A DNA stretch of 64,000 nt from Spirosoma agri (GTDB lineage Bacteria; Bacteroidota; Bacteroidia; Cytophagales; Spirosomataceae): positions 1,674,001 through 1,738,000 of the forward strand of contig NZ_JAAGNZ010000002.1 in NCBI RefSeq assembly GCF_010747415.1. The letters are read 5' to 3'. Below the pieces are notes generated by a model that was not told the DNA's origin, did no database searches, and saw nothing but the letters and a program-made list of their open reading frames with translations. Below, one piece after another: positions 1 to 9,047 of the stretch. The position numbers and the translations under genes are program-made. The first letter of the stretch is position 1, and each line of letters starts with the position of its first letter.

Positions 1-2172
1 CCCATGATTGGCTTGTACTGCCTGTTCTGTCTTCTACGGAACCGTGAAATTGACTGGCGTATAAGTTATCTACAGGCAACACTCTTGCTTGTTTTATACA
101 CGGCACTGTCAACAGAATTATTGTCTGTCAGTCACTCGCTCACCAGTAGTGCGGTGTGTGTAAGCTGGGCGTTATTAGTGAGCGTACTCGCCACTGCACT
201 GTATAGAAAAAGAAAATTTACGTTTCCATCCAGCATTTCTCTCCGCTATAAGCAGTTACCTCCTGGCTTTTTACTAATTGTTGTCACATGGGTGTTGCCC
301 CTTATAGTTCTTGCCCTCTACTGTATGCCCAATAATCAGGATGGACTTAGTTATCATCTTGTGCGAATACAGCATTGGATTCAGAACAAAAATGTCTCCT
401 ATTATCCGACGAACTTCACTGTTCAGAATTACTACAATGTCTTGTCGGAGTACACTATTCTGCATAGTCAATTACTGAGCGGTTCAGACTATTTTATGAA
501 TTCCATCCAGTGTTTGGCTATGCTAAGCTCATTACTGGCCGCATCACTGATTGCACAAGAGTTAGGAGCTACAACGCGTGGACAATGGCTAACAGCAGTA
601 CTCGTGCTTACATTGCCGATGGGTATTTTGCAAAGTACGACGACACAGAATGACTATTTGACCGGCTATTTTACCTTATCCGCTATTTATCTGGGTATTC
701 GTTTAATCAGACGTGGTCCTCATCAGAAAGCCTATATAGGCTATTTAGCCTTGGCAATCGCTCTCGGGGGCTTCACCAAATATTCCTTTTTCCTGATTGC
801 TTTTCCTTTTGTTGCCTGGTTTGGTATTGAATACATCTATCGCTATGGGTGGTGGGCAGGAGTCAACTTAGCAGTCGTGTGTTTACTCGTTTTACTCGCT
901 ATATATGGCCCCTTCTGGTACCGAAACTACCAGGTATTAGGCTCTATTTTGAGCCCTTCTTCTGACTCTCCGCTATTTCTGGATAGCTACAGTAATGAGC
1001 GCTTAACCGGGCAAAGTTTACTGTCCAGTCTAAGCAAAAATCTGGTTATGCATCTGGCCTTGCCCAGCCAGAATTACAACGATGCGCTACTGTCTGGGAT
1101 GTATTCCTTCCATCGCTACCTAGGCATTAATATAAGCGATCCGGCAACGACGATGGGAGACTACAAACTCACGTTCACAATCAATGAGGATACATCGACG
1201 AACTGCCTTCATCTGCTCCTGGCCATCGTATCCGGGATAATCGTTTGCGTACGTCCTACAGACCGCGTGATTCGTACATACGGACTTTGCCTTGTAGGCG
1301 GTTTATTGATGTACTCGGCTGGTTTCAAATGGCAATACTTTCACTCCCGGACACAACTACCACTCTTTCTGTTAGCGGCTCCCTTCACTGCACAGGTAGT
1401 AGCCAGTCAACTGACAAATCATTCACGCTGGATAAGTTTCCTTAGTGTAGTGTTGCTGGTTACGGCACTGCCCTACATTTACAGCAACAATGGAAAAAAT
1501 ATAATTCCTGTTCGATCGCTGGTTAAACAGATTGTCGGTTATTCGCCGGCGTCGGTTAGTTCGGCCAGTTTTCCGTCGTATCTGTCCAGAGAAAGGCTGA
1601 CGCAAAAGCTGGCTGAAATTGGCTATAAACCCAATCCTGTTGACCCCGACTGGTATGATTGTAAGCTAAACGAACATCCTGCATACGCACTGCTCGAAGA
1701 AATAGGCTATCTACCGCCCAGTGAGCCCAGCATATGGACTGTAAAAAAACGGCAGGACTTCTTCTTCGTACTGACTGAATCGAAAAAATCGGAATGGGAT
1801 CAAATCGTGGCGATTCTGAAAAAAGGAAATCATACATCCATTGGAATCATGATCGAAGGGCCAGATCTTGTTTACCCATTATGGACATTGACGAAAAATG
1901 CGCTTAACCAGCCTGTCACCATCAACTATGTCTATTTCCCTGCTGTACTTAACCAGCTTGATTACAACCGGTTAACGGACTCGTATTCGTGTATAATTTC
2001 TAATTTGGGCTACACACAAAATCTCTTATCTACAGGCTCCGTAAAGAAAAAGCATCAGGTTGGGACCTATCAGGTAATTGAGCTAACAGAGCCTTCCCGG
2101 CTTGTTTACGATTCTCGTCCAAAAATGAAGTCGCTAAAGAAAGTACCTGTTTTAGCCCAAAACAACTTGTAA
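1..2172 (+). CDS. GT-C-type membrane glycosyltransferase-like protein, probably cut at the left edge
   Basis: This is a polytopic membrane protein with roughly ten or more hydrophobic segments in its first 480 residues and a soluble C-terminal part of about 230 residues. After the second or third membrane segment the stretch NNQDGLSYHLVRIQHWIQN, followed by YYPTN, resembles the acidic first loop of GT-C (PMT/ArnT-like) glycosyltransferases, which use lipid-linked sugar donors. I infer a glycosyltransferase role; the acceptor is unknown. The first ATG in the window is at position 4, but the open frame runs to base 1 and the N-terminus starts inside a hydrophobic segment, so the true start may lie outside the window. 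By eye, codons are AT-richer (many TTA and ACA) than in the following genes, which could mean transfer. Family assignment is moderate; the membrane nature is certain. Confidence 0.7.
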   Translation, partial: PMIGLYCLFCLLRNREIDWRISYLQATLLLVLYTALSTELLSVSHSLTSSAVCVSWALLVSVLATALYRKRKFTFPSSISLRYKQLPPGFLLIVVTWVLPLIVLALYCMPNNQDGLSYHLVRIQHWIQNKNVSYYPTNFTVQNYYNVLSEYTILHSQLLSGSDYFMNSIQCLAMLSSLLAASLIAQELGATTRGQWLTAVLVLTLPMGILQSTTTQNDYLTGYFTLSAIYLGIRLIRRGPHQKAYIGYLALAIALGGFTKYSFFLIAFPFVAWFGIEYIYRYGWWAGVNLAVVCLLVLLAIYGPFWYRNYQVLGSILSPSSDSPLFLDSYSNERLTGQSLLSSLSKNLVMHLALPSQNYNDALLSGMYSFHRYLGINISDPATTMGDYKLTFTINEDTSTNCLHLLLAIVSGIIVCVRPTDRVIRTYGLCLVGGLLMYSAGFKWQYFHSRTQLPLFLLAAPFTAQVVASQLTNHSRWISFLSVVLLVTALPYIYSNNGKNIIPVRSLVKQIVGYSPASVSSASFPSYLSRERLTQKLAEIGYKPNPVDPDWYDCKLNEHPAYALLEEIGYLPPSEPSIWTVKKRQDFFFVLTESKKSEWDQIVAILKKGNHTSIGIMIEGPDLVYPLWTLTKNALNQPVTINYVYFPAVLNQLDYNRLTDSYSCIISNLGYTQNLLSTGSVKKKHQVGTYQVIELTEPSRLVYDSRPKMKSLKKVPVLAQNNL

Positions 2173-2516
2173 GCAGATATCGTAAGGCGACTCACGGGGA
2201 AACGTGGAGCTACTTCGGGTGGGTTACTATACCGAGCGAGTAAAAATTGACAGTTCGTCGGGTCGATCCGAACCGCTTAAATGGGGCAGTGAATGGTCCG
2301 GATTGTGAACCATAATAGCCATAAAAGTCAGTAGCGGCTGATCGATCGATTATACAGATAGATCAGCCGCTACTGACTTTTACAAATTGATTTCGATGGT
2401 AAACTCAGCCGCAAAGTCTGACAACAGTTACGCTTTGATCAGGCTCACTACTGAACGTACTTTGGCTGAACGGGCGATGCGTTGTGCAGGAATTGGGCTA
2501 TAAATCCTGTCAATGA
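2173..2516. other. Intergenic region between convergent genes
   Basis: This stretch of about 340 bases separates the convergent GT-C-like gene and the repeat-tailed small gene. Its only clear structure is the long hairpin at 2322-2382. I see no credible ORF in it. Confidence 0.6.
2322..2382. terminator. Long perfect hairpin, probable bidirectional terminator
   Basis: Arms 2322-2343 and 2361-2382 are perfect 22-base inverted repeats around a 17-base loop. The stem has A4 at the outer left and T4 at the outer right, so transcripts from either strand would end in a GC-rich stem with a short U tract. It lies between two convergent genes, which fits a shared terminator. Confidence 0.7.
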
Positions 2517-2984
2517 CTACTTTTGAGATCCGTCAACGGGTTCAACGACCGATTCGTCAGCAGGTTCAGCCACAGACTCATTAGTCGGTTCAGCCACGGA
2601 CTCATCGATGGACTTGGTGATCGACTCATCAGCGGGGTCACCAACCAATTCATCCACAGGTTCCGTAGCCGGTTCAATGGGTCGTATGCTGATTGCGTTG
2701 GTACCAACAATTTTGGCCCGATACTCCCATCCTCGCTGGGACTTATTACCGAAGTACTCCTTGAGTAAGGGGTGCGATAACCGCGCTCCACTTTTGGCCG
2801 TATTTCTGCGCTCGATGGTGCAATGGATACGCTGATCGTCGGGTAGGGTTATTACGACAATTTTACCATGTTCACCAAAGTACGAATCAACACTGGCGGG
2901 CACGTTAATAATACCCTGTTTGTTACTGGCTGCCTGTGCGGTAATCGTAAAAGCGGGTTGAGTAGGTAGATTGCCTGTAGGCAT
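2517..2984 (-). CDS. Hypothetical protein with C-terminal eight-residue acidic repeats
   Basis: I do not recognise the family. From the chosen start (MPTGNLPTQ, position 2984; an upstream ATG at 3011 gives nine more residues) the protein has about 155 residues. The first 100 are probably a small beta-rich domain (segments IINVPASVDSYFGEHG and KIVVITLPDDQRIHCTIE). The last 45 residues are a run of imperfect eight-residue units of the pattern DESVAEPT, NESVAEPA, DESVVEPV. The tail is strongly acidic and likely disordered. There is no signal peptide, so the product is probably cytoplasmic. It stands alone and converges on the preceding membrane protein gene. Confidence 0.65.
   Translation of the reverse strand: MPTGNLPTQPAFTITAQAASNKQGIINVPASVDSYFGEHGKIVVITLPDDQRIHCTIERRNTAKSGARLSHPLLKEYFGNKSQRGWEYRAKIVGTNAISIRPIEPATEPVDELVGDPADESITKSIDESVAEPTNESVAEPADESVVEPVDGSQK
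2523..2654 (-). repeat. Tandem 24-bp coding repeat
   Basis: Five to six imperfect 24-base units encode the eight-residue repeat (DELVGDPA, DESITKSI, DESVAEPT, NESVAEPA, DESVVEPV, then DGSQ). The units keep the reading frame. Such direct repeats can change copy number by slippage without breaking the gene. Confidence 0.75.
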
Positions 2985-4073
2985 AGTGGTTTGCTTATGT
3001 TTATAACACAAAGGTAGATAATAATAAATTCAGTATATACCATGCTGGATAGAAGTAGAAATTATTACTTCGACATACCCTTACCAGTGGACGGAATTTA
3101 GCAACAGCTGGCGAATCCTGTATAGTTCACACTGATCGCTCGATCGCCTGACAAATCAACCGTACGAATCTGGCTGATCGGTCGGGCTGACAATCTGTAA
3201 CTAAGCTATCTGACAGCTAGTTAATGCAAGTCAATCAAGAAATATACCCTTCTGCGGGTAACGTTCCGTTCAGCAATTCACGCGTCCGTATATACGCTGT
3301 CTTATAGAGAACGTTGTGTCGTTCCGATGATTGTTACGCAGTCTGTAACTTAACGGTTCAGGTAAGGCAAATCGACCCATGAATTCGGTAGTTGCACGAA
3401 AACAGACTGGTTGTGGCGACCATCGCCCGGGGGTACGAACGTGTGATGCCGTCGTGTAATTGGTCTGGAGAATCGGGTTTTAATTCGCTACACCACTGCG
3501 CATCGATGACGCTGGAGTCGGGTTGTAAGGCAATCAGTTGAGCATAAAATAGCGGGTCGGACGTTGCGCTGAAGCCGATTTGTAGCAGTTGGTGCCATAC
3601 AAGCAAGCCGCTGTCACGATCTGCTGACGGTTCAGGTTGTATAAATCAGGTAGCTGCCGATAATGCGCAGCAAGCGTCTGACTAAACGGAAACAACGGTT
3701 GATAAGGCTTCGGCTAAATAGACTTCCGTTATACTGTCGCTTCGTAGAACGTCTTTTTCGTTTCCGCGTACGGGATGTCCCTTTTCGATTGCGGGTTAGT
3801 ACATTCATTCTGATTTACTTCGGTTACTATTTTTTGTTCCGGGTGGCCCCAAACAGGAAGGGTCGGCTTCACTTCACTCGCGGTTGCCTGCCCGCCTGGG
3901 TTTCTTGACTGATCAATCAACGTGTTCGTTACGACAGAAAAAGTACTTGGCGCTCGCATTGATCAGTGTCTCCAGGCATTTGAAGAAGCAGTCACGATGC
4001 AACGTCCAGCCGAAAGTCTGGTGTTAACGCGTAGTAGATCATTCAGCGCCCGGTAGTTGATAACAGGATCTTT
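2985..4073. other. Gene-poor stretch with possible decayed coding remnants
   Basis: No intact gene of normal length is visible here. On the minus strand, open segments at about 3729-3959 and 3358-3690 read like protein but are broken by stops and need at least one frameshift near 3605-3625 to join (segment LPDLYNLNRQQIVTAAC running into LVWHQLLQIGFSATSDPL in another frame). On the plus strand an open segment without a start codon spans about 3913-4053. I could not assign any family. It may be a degraded gene or just chance open frames. Confidence 0.35.
3358..3690 (-). pseudogene. Possible frameshifted gene remnant, family unknown
   Basis: Two minus-strand frames join across a single frameshift near 3605-3625 to give about 110 residues of protein-like sequence (for example YRQLPDLYNLNRQQIVTAAC, then LVWHQLLQIGFSATSDPLFY and DSSVIDAQWCSELKPD). 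The composition looks more like real protein than typical shadow frames, but stops lie directly upstream and no function is recognisable. This is a tentative call. Confidence 0.25.
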
Positions 4074-5813
4074 TTAACTGGACAGCCGATACCACGTATA
4101 ACCATAGGCCGGTAGCTGAGCGGTGTAGATACCAGTGGCGCCGACTGCACTCGACTGGTTATCGAGCAGATTGACCAGCTTGCGTTGACCTTTAGTGGTC
4201 GCATTGATGGCGCACTGTTGCGGCTCGGGGCTAAAGTTGTGGACTATGACTAAGGTACGACCCTGCCAGTTGTATTGGATAGCCAGTACATGGTCCGATT
4301 TTGTATCAAGTACTTTCCAGGCACCCAAACCTATTTCGGGGCATTGTTTGCGCAAACGGGCAAATCGGGACACTCGATTCAGGAGTGAAGCGGAGTCTGA
4401 ACGCTGGGTAGCCACATTGACCTTCGAATACCCGTATGGTCCCTGACTGATCACCGGACGTACCATCTTCGTCCCCGTCGAAAAACCGGCGTTTGTACTG
4501 GTCGACCACTGCATGGGTGTCCGAACTGACAGACGTTCCTGCAACGTAAGGTCATCACCCATGCCAATTTCTTCGCCGTAGCGAATGACCGGCATGCTGG
4601 GCAGCGAAAACAGCAGGCTATACGCTAACTCAATCAAACGGGGATCACCCAACATAGGAGCCAGTCGGCGACGAATACCCCGGTCGTAGAGTTGCATGGT
4701 CGTGTCAGGGCCGAATTTGGCGTATACCTTGCTCCGTTCGGAATCGCTGAGTCGTCCTAAATCAATTTCGTCGTGGTTTCTCAGGAACTGGGCCCACTGG
4801 GCCGTTGGCGGAATGGCTTTGGTTTCGTTCAGCGCTTTCTTCAACGACGCAGTCTCCGCCGTTGCGAGCGCGTAGAAGAGGTGCTGGTTGGCAAAAAAGT
4901 TGAACATCATCTGCATGTTCTGGCCGTCCTTACCAAAATAAGGTTCCTGTTCTTTCGGATCAACGTTGGCTTCGCCCAGCAGAATGGCATCGCGCTTATG
5001 CCATTGAATATACTGGTGCAGCTGCGTAATGATGTCGAACTGATGGCTTGGTTTTTCCGGGTCGAAGTTAGCATCCGCTATCTCGATCAGGAAAGGAACG
5101 GCATCGACGCGGAAGCCGGCAACGCCTTTGTCCAGCCAGTAGCGGACAATTTTGCGCATTTCCCGCTGCACAGCCGGATTCTGCATATTCAGGTCGGGCT
5201 GAAAGTCATAGAAACGGTGATAATAGTACTCGCCAGCCTGCTTGTCGAATGTCCAGATCGCCTGTTGAACACCCGGAAATACCATGCCCTTGTTCCATTT
5301 CTCCGGCCTTTCTTTGGCCCAGACGTACCACGAACGATAGGGTGAATCGGTACGTTGTCTGGCCTGCCTGAACCACGGATGCTGATCGGACGTGTGATTG
5401 GTGACCAGATCCATCATGACACGAATGCCCTGCTGATTGGCCTGACGAATAAATTTGTCGAAATCCTGCGGTGTGCCCAGATTCGGGTCAACGCCGTAAA
5501 AATCAGCGATGTCATACCCGTCGTCCCTGTTCGGGGTAGGCTGAAACGGAGCCAGCCAAATCGTACCAACGCCTAACTGCTTCAGATAATCCAGCCGTTG
5601 GGTGAGACCCGTGAAGTCACCAATTCCGTTGCCGTCAGAATCCTGGAACACCTCAACATCAACGCTATAGATGAGGGTATTTTTGTACCATAACTCGTTC
5701 ATAAAATCAGTTGGCGTGGGAGCGGGCGGTACTTTTTCTGATTCAGTTTCGGACGTATTCTGCTGGCAGGACGCAAGGAGGCCAAGGCACAGCATAAGAA
5801 TAAGTGGTTTCAT
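4074..5813 (-). CDS. GH13 lipoprotein resembling trehalose synthase (maltose alpha-glucosyltransferase)
   Basis: A 579-residue GH13 enzyme. The N-terminus (hydrophobic stretch ending LLASC, Cys16) is a clear lipoprotein signal, so the enzyme should be lipid-anchored outside the cytoplasm. The barrel starts near residue 41 (WYKNTLIYSVDVEVFQDSDG). Catalytic residues are visible: nucleophile Asp237 in GFRVDAVP, acid Glu281 in LLGEAN, and Asp348 in RNHDEIDL. The combination DDGYDIADFYGVDP, the HRFYDFQPDLN stretch, AVPFL, FLRNHDEIDL and RTPMQW is most like TreS-type enzymes, which interconvert maltose and trehalose. An extracytoplasmic alpha-glucosidase or amylase activity remains possible. It is divergent from the DUF421 pair, with 184 bases between. 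Confidence 0.85.
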   Translation of the reverse strand: MKPLILMLCLGLLASCQQNTSETESEKVPPAPTPTDFMNELWYKNTLIYSVDVEVFQDSDGNGIGDFTGLTQRLDYLKQLGVGTIWLAPFQPTPNRDDGYDIADFYGVDPNLGTPQDFDKFIRQANQQGIRVMMDLVTNHTSDQHPWFRQARQRTDSPYRSWYVWAKERPEKWNKGMVFPGVQQAIWTFDKQAGEYYYHRFYDFQPDLNMQNPAVQREMRKIVRYWLDKGVAGFRVDAVPFLIEIADANFDPEKPSHQFDIITQLHQYIQWHKRDAILLGEANVDPKEQEPYFGKDGQNMQMMFNFFANQHLFYALATAETASLKKALNETKAIPPTAQWAQFLRNHDEIDLGRLSDSERSKVYAKFGPDTTMQLYDRGIRRRLAPMLGDPRLIELAYSLLFSLPSMPVIRYGEEIGMGDDLTLQERLSVRTPMQWSTSTNAGFSTGTKMVRPVISQGPYGYSKVNVATQRSDSASLLNRVSRFARLRKQCPEIGLGAWKVLDTKSDHVLAIQYNWQGRTLVIVHNFSPEPQQCAINATTKGQRKLVNLLDNQSSAVGATGIYTAQLPAYGYTWYRLSS

Positions 5814-5997
5814 GACTATGAGTTGAGCGGATAACTACCTGTCAAATCCAACACGTTTGGGGAGCCTCCTGTTGGCATTCGCATCCTTTTCTTCATTGCC
5901 GGGCCTTTCCCTCGTCAGTATTTACCATCCATCAGGGATACAGTTAGATTTTTTCGGTATGAGTAATCAATTCGGGGTAACGAAAAGTTAGGCAAGC

Positions 5998-6687
5998 ATG
6001 AAAAAGGAAGAAATCCATTTAGAGGATTGGCAACGGATTTTGATCGGTGATGCTCCCGTCGGATTTTTGGTAGAGGTGTTTGTCCGTACGCTCCTGATTT
6101 ATCTGGCTCTTCTGGTTGTGATGCGGTTGCTCGGTAAACGAATGAACGGGCAGCTTACTAATCTGGAGCTGGCCGTTATGCTGACAATGGGAGCCCTGAT
6201 CTCTCCGGCTATGCAGATACCAGACCGTGGTCTGCTGTCGGGAATGCTGGCCTTACTCTGTGCGCTCGTGTTTCTACGGGGCACCAACTGGCTTGGATTC
6301 AAAAGCACTAACGTCGAGAAATTAATTCAGGGAACGGAAACGGTTGTCGTCAAAGACGGCATTATCCAGTTGGAGGCAATGGCCAAAAACCGATTGTCGC
6401 ACCAGCAGATCTACGCGGCCTTGCGCAGTAAGAATGTCTATAACCTGGGCAACGTGAAGCGCCTGTACCTGGAAGCGTACGGGATGTTCAGTATCTACGA
6501 GGACGAAAAAGGCAAACCTGGCTTGTCCGTCTTACCGCCCTCCGATGCTGAAATTCAATCGATCCACGGGTATCCCGACGAAAAAATCCTTGCCTGTACC
6601 AATTGTGGGAAAACCGTTCCCGCCCAACCTAAACCGGGGCCTTGCTCTGTTTGCCGGACCAATCAGTGGTCAGACGCGATCTTGTAG
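5998..6687 (+). CDS. DUF421 (YetF-like) membrane protein with C-terminal zinc-ribbon motif, copy 1
   Basis: This 229-residue protein has three hydrophobic helices between about residues 20 and 100 (LLIYLALLVVMRLLGKR, then LAVMLTMGALISP and LLSGMLALLCALVFL). A DUF421 soluble domain follows, with the characteristic segments VVVKDGIIQLEAM, LRSKNVYNLGNVKRLYLEAYG and PGLSVLP. An added tail carries two Cys-x-x-Cys pairs (CTNCGK and CSVCRT), which should bind zinc or another metal. The function of the family is not settled; in sporulating Firmicutes relatives affect germination or envelope stress. The next gene, six bases downstream, is a paralogue, so the two form an operon born from tandem duplication. 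Confidence 0.85.
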   Translation: MKKEEIHLEDWQRILIGDAPVGFLVEVFVRTLLIYLALLVVMRLLGKRMNGQLTNLELAVMLTMGALISPAMQIPDRGLLSGMLALLCALVFLRGTNWLGFKSTNVEKLIQGTETVVVKDGIIQLEAMAKNRLSHQQIYAALRSKNVYNLGNVKRLYLEAYGMFSIYEDEKGKPGLSVLPPSDAEIQSIHGYPDEKILACTNCGKTVPAQPKPGPCSVCRTNQWSDAIL

Positions 6688-6693
6688 TCAATC

Positions 6694-7383
6694 ATGAAAA
6701 AAGAAGACATCAATTTATACGACTGGCAACGGATTCTCGTCGGTGAAGTGCCGGGAATCTTTTACGTCGAAATTCTTATTCGGGCGGCTGCGATCTATCT
6801 GCTGCTGGTTCTGGCGATGCGTCTGATGGGCAGACGGATGGCTTCTCAGCTAAGTCGTAATGAAATGGCCGCGATGGTTTCGCTGGCGGCTGCGATCGGG
6901 ATACCCATTCTGGATGCCAGCCGGGGTTTGCTGCCAGCTTACATTATTGCGCTTGTTGTCGTATTCACGCAGCGGATCGTGTCCTATTGGGCCGCCAAAC
7001 GTGAATCGTTCGAGGCCCTGTCGCAGGGGGACCGAAGCACTCTTGTGGAAAATTCAGTCATTCAACTGGCGAATATGGAAAGCGCCCGTATAAGCCGTGA
7101 ATTACTTTTTGCGCAGCTCAGATCAGGTGGATTGGTTCATTTGGGATACGTAAAACGGCTTTATTTAGAGGCTAATGGCGCGTTTACGCTGATCAAGGAA
7201 GACGAGCCTAAACCGGGGCTTTCAATTCTGCCCATCTGGGATACTGATTTCGTCGGTCAGCAGGAAAAAGCGCCCGATCAGCGTGTGTGTAATCGGTGCG
7301 GCAATGCACAGCCGGATCCTCACCGGGCAACCGACACCTGCACGACGTGTGGGAGTGATGAGTGGGTCACGGCTCTTAAATAG
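6694..7383 (+). CDS. DUF421 membrane protein with C-terminal zinc-ribbon motif, copy 2
   Basis: This is the paralogue of the gene just upstream, also 229 residues, with the same opening (MKKEDINLYDWQRILVGE versus MKKEEIHLEDWQRILIGD), three N-terminal hydrophobic helices, the DUF421 soluble domain (VENSVIQLANME, LRSGGLVHLGYVKRLYLEANG, PGLSILP) and a tail with CNRCGN and CTTCGS. Identity with copy 1 is moderate by eye, so the duplication is not recent. The pair may form a heteromer; that is an inference from adjacency and equal length. It converges with the GH13 gene downstream, leaving about 50 bases between. Confidence 0.85.
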   Translation: MKKEDINLYDWQRILVGEVPGIFYVEILIRAAAIYLLLVLAMRLMGRRMASQLSRNEMAAMVSLAAAIGIPILDASRGLLPAYIIALVVVFTQRIVSYWAAKRESFEALSQGDRSTLVENSVIQLANMESARISRELLFAQLRSGGLVHLGYVKRLYLEANGAFTLIKEDEPKPGLSILPIWDTDFVGQQEKAPDQRVCNRCGNAQPDPHRATDTCTTCGSDEWVTALK

Positions 7384-7436
7384 TCCGAACGATACCGTTG
7401 CGCGTGGGGTCATTTGCCGCTATCTCGCTCTTGTAC

Positions 7437-9047
7437 TCAATCGTCTAAACGCACCAGAATCCCTTCGTCCCCACGCAAACCGATTGTGCTGCCAACTGGA
7501 TTACCTTCCCATTCGGGGGTTGTTGCGATTTCGACAACGCCCTTGAGAGAACTATCCTTCGCCTTGAAAAAACCGGGACGATGGCTGAGGTTCAAGACAA
7601 TCAGGAAACGCGAATCCGTATCGAATTGCCGGATGTAGGCAATAAGCTGCGTATCGGCATGAACGGGTATGTAGTCACCAACCATGAGTGAAGGTTCCTG
7701 TTGCCGCAATTTGATCAGGCGCTTGTAAAACGACAGCATGGAATAAGTATCTTCCTGCTGGTGCCGGACGTTCTCGCGCACAACGTCTCTCGCCAGTCGG
7801 AGCCACGGCTTTCCTTCCGTGAAGCCTGCATTCAGATTTTCGTTCCACTGCATCGGCGTGCGCTCGGGGTCCCGGCTCAGGTTCTTATCCGGCATGTTCA
7901 GGCCCTGTGGGTCCTGCACTTCGTCGAACGGAATCGGAACATCCCGCATGCCAATTTCATCTCCGTAGTAGAGGGTAGGTGTACCGCGAAGGGTCAGCAG
8001 CAGCATAGCCGCCACCCACGCCTGCTCTTTACCAACCCGACTCGTAATTCGTGGCTGATCGTGGTTGCCAAGTACCCAGTTTGGCCAGCCTCCAGCCGGT
8101 AAGGCAGTTTCGTACTGATCGATGGCTGTAGCAATCGGACGGGCCTCCCACGGCAGCAGCAGCAGCTGAAAGTTGAACGGCAAATGAGCTTCGTTGCCGT
8201 CGATACCATAGTAGGTAACCAGCTGCTGAATGGGTAAATAAATCTCGCCGACCATCATCCGATCCGGATAGCTATCCAGAACCTGCCGCATCTGCCTGAC
8301 CAGATCGTGAACCTCCGGCTGGTCGGTAGAGTACAAGGGGAGAAGCTGATCGTAGGTGGCCATGTGCGGCTGATAATCAGGATTGACCGGGTTATCGCGC
8401 AGTTGTATGTCCTTGATCAGGTGCCACATGACATCCACCCGAAAACCATCGACGCCTTTGTCCAGCCAGAAGCGCATGACATTGAGCATGGCTTTCTGCA
8501 CATCCGGGTTTCGCCAGTTCAGGTCGGGTTGTTCTTTCAGAAAAGCATGGTAGTAGTACTGCTGGGTGAGTTCGTCCCATTCCCACGCGCTGCCGCCAAA
8601 CGCGCTGAGCCAGTTATTGGGCACCGATTCATCGGACCGTTTGTCCTGCCACAGATACCAGTCGCGCTTGGGGTTGTCGCGTGAGGAGCGGGATTCCAGA
8701 AACCAGGGGTGCTGATCGGAGGTGTGATTTGGGACAAAATCCAGGATCAGCTTTAGACCGCGTGAATGGACAGCTGCTACCAACGTATCGAAGTCGTTCA
8801 GTGTGCCAAATAGCGGGTCAATATTCTGATAGTCAGCAATATCGTAGCCGAAGTCGGCCATGGGCGACGGGTAGATGGGCGAAAGCCATATGGCCGAAAT
8901 GCCAAGATCGTTCAGGTAATCGAGCCGTTGTAAAATGCCCTGTATATCGCCAATGCCATCGTTGTTACTGTCCTGAAAAGATCGGGGATATATTTGGTAA
9001 ATGATTCCTTCCTGCCACCAATGGCGGTTTGTCTGGTGCTGGTTCAT
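7437..9047 (-). CDS. Cytoplasmic GH13 alpha-glucosidase (oligo-1,6-glucosidase type)
   Basis: A 536-residue GH13 enzyme without a signal peptide, so cytoplasmic. It opens with HWWQEGIIYQIYPRSFQDSN, typical of the alpha-glucosidase / oligo-1,6-glucosidase subfamilies that cleave glucose from the non-reducing end of maltose or isomaltose oligosaccharides. Catalytic residues: nucleophile Asp205 in GFRVDVMW, acid Glu268 in MVGEIY, and Asp330 in LGNHDQPRI. Conserved FVPNHTSDQHPWF and RTPMQW segments are present, and the length fits the family. The nearby secreted TreS-like enzyme suggests a shared role in alpha-glucan use or trehalose turnover, though the two GH13 genes are separated by the opposite-strand DUF421 pair. 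Confidence 0.88.
   Translation of the reverse strand: MNQHQTNRHWWQEGIIYQIYPRSFQDSNNDGIGDIQGILQRLDYLNDLGISAIWLSPIYPSPMADFGYDIADYQNIDPLFGTLNDFDTLVAAVHSRGLKLILDFVPNHTSDQHPWFLESRSSRDNPKRDWYLWQDKRSDESVPNNWLSAFGGSAWEWDELTQQYYYHAFLKEQPDLNWRNPDVQKAMLNVMRFWLDKGVDGFRVDVMWHLIKDIQLRDNPVNPDYQPHMATYDQLLPLYSTDQPEVHDLVRQMRQVLDSYPDRMMVGEIYLPIQQLVTYYGIDGNEAHLPFNFQLLLLPWEARPIATAIDQYETALPAGGWPNWVLGNHDQPRITSRVGKEQAWVAAMLLLTLRGTPTLYYGDEIGMRDVPIPFDEVQDPQGLNMPDKNLSRDPERTPMQWNENLNAGFTEGKPWLRLARDVVRENVRHQQEDTYSMLSFYKRLIKLRQQEPSLMVGDYIPVHADTQLIAYIRQFDTDSRFLIVLNLSHRPGFFKAKDSSLKGVVEIATTPEWEGNPVGSTIGLRGDEGILVRLDD

Noticed and set aside
4773..5345. 190-codon plus-strand open frame opposite the lipoprotein GH13 gene
   Set aside because: It lies wholly inside a well-supported GH13 enzyme with complete catalytic residues; long antisense frames are expected in this codon usage.
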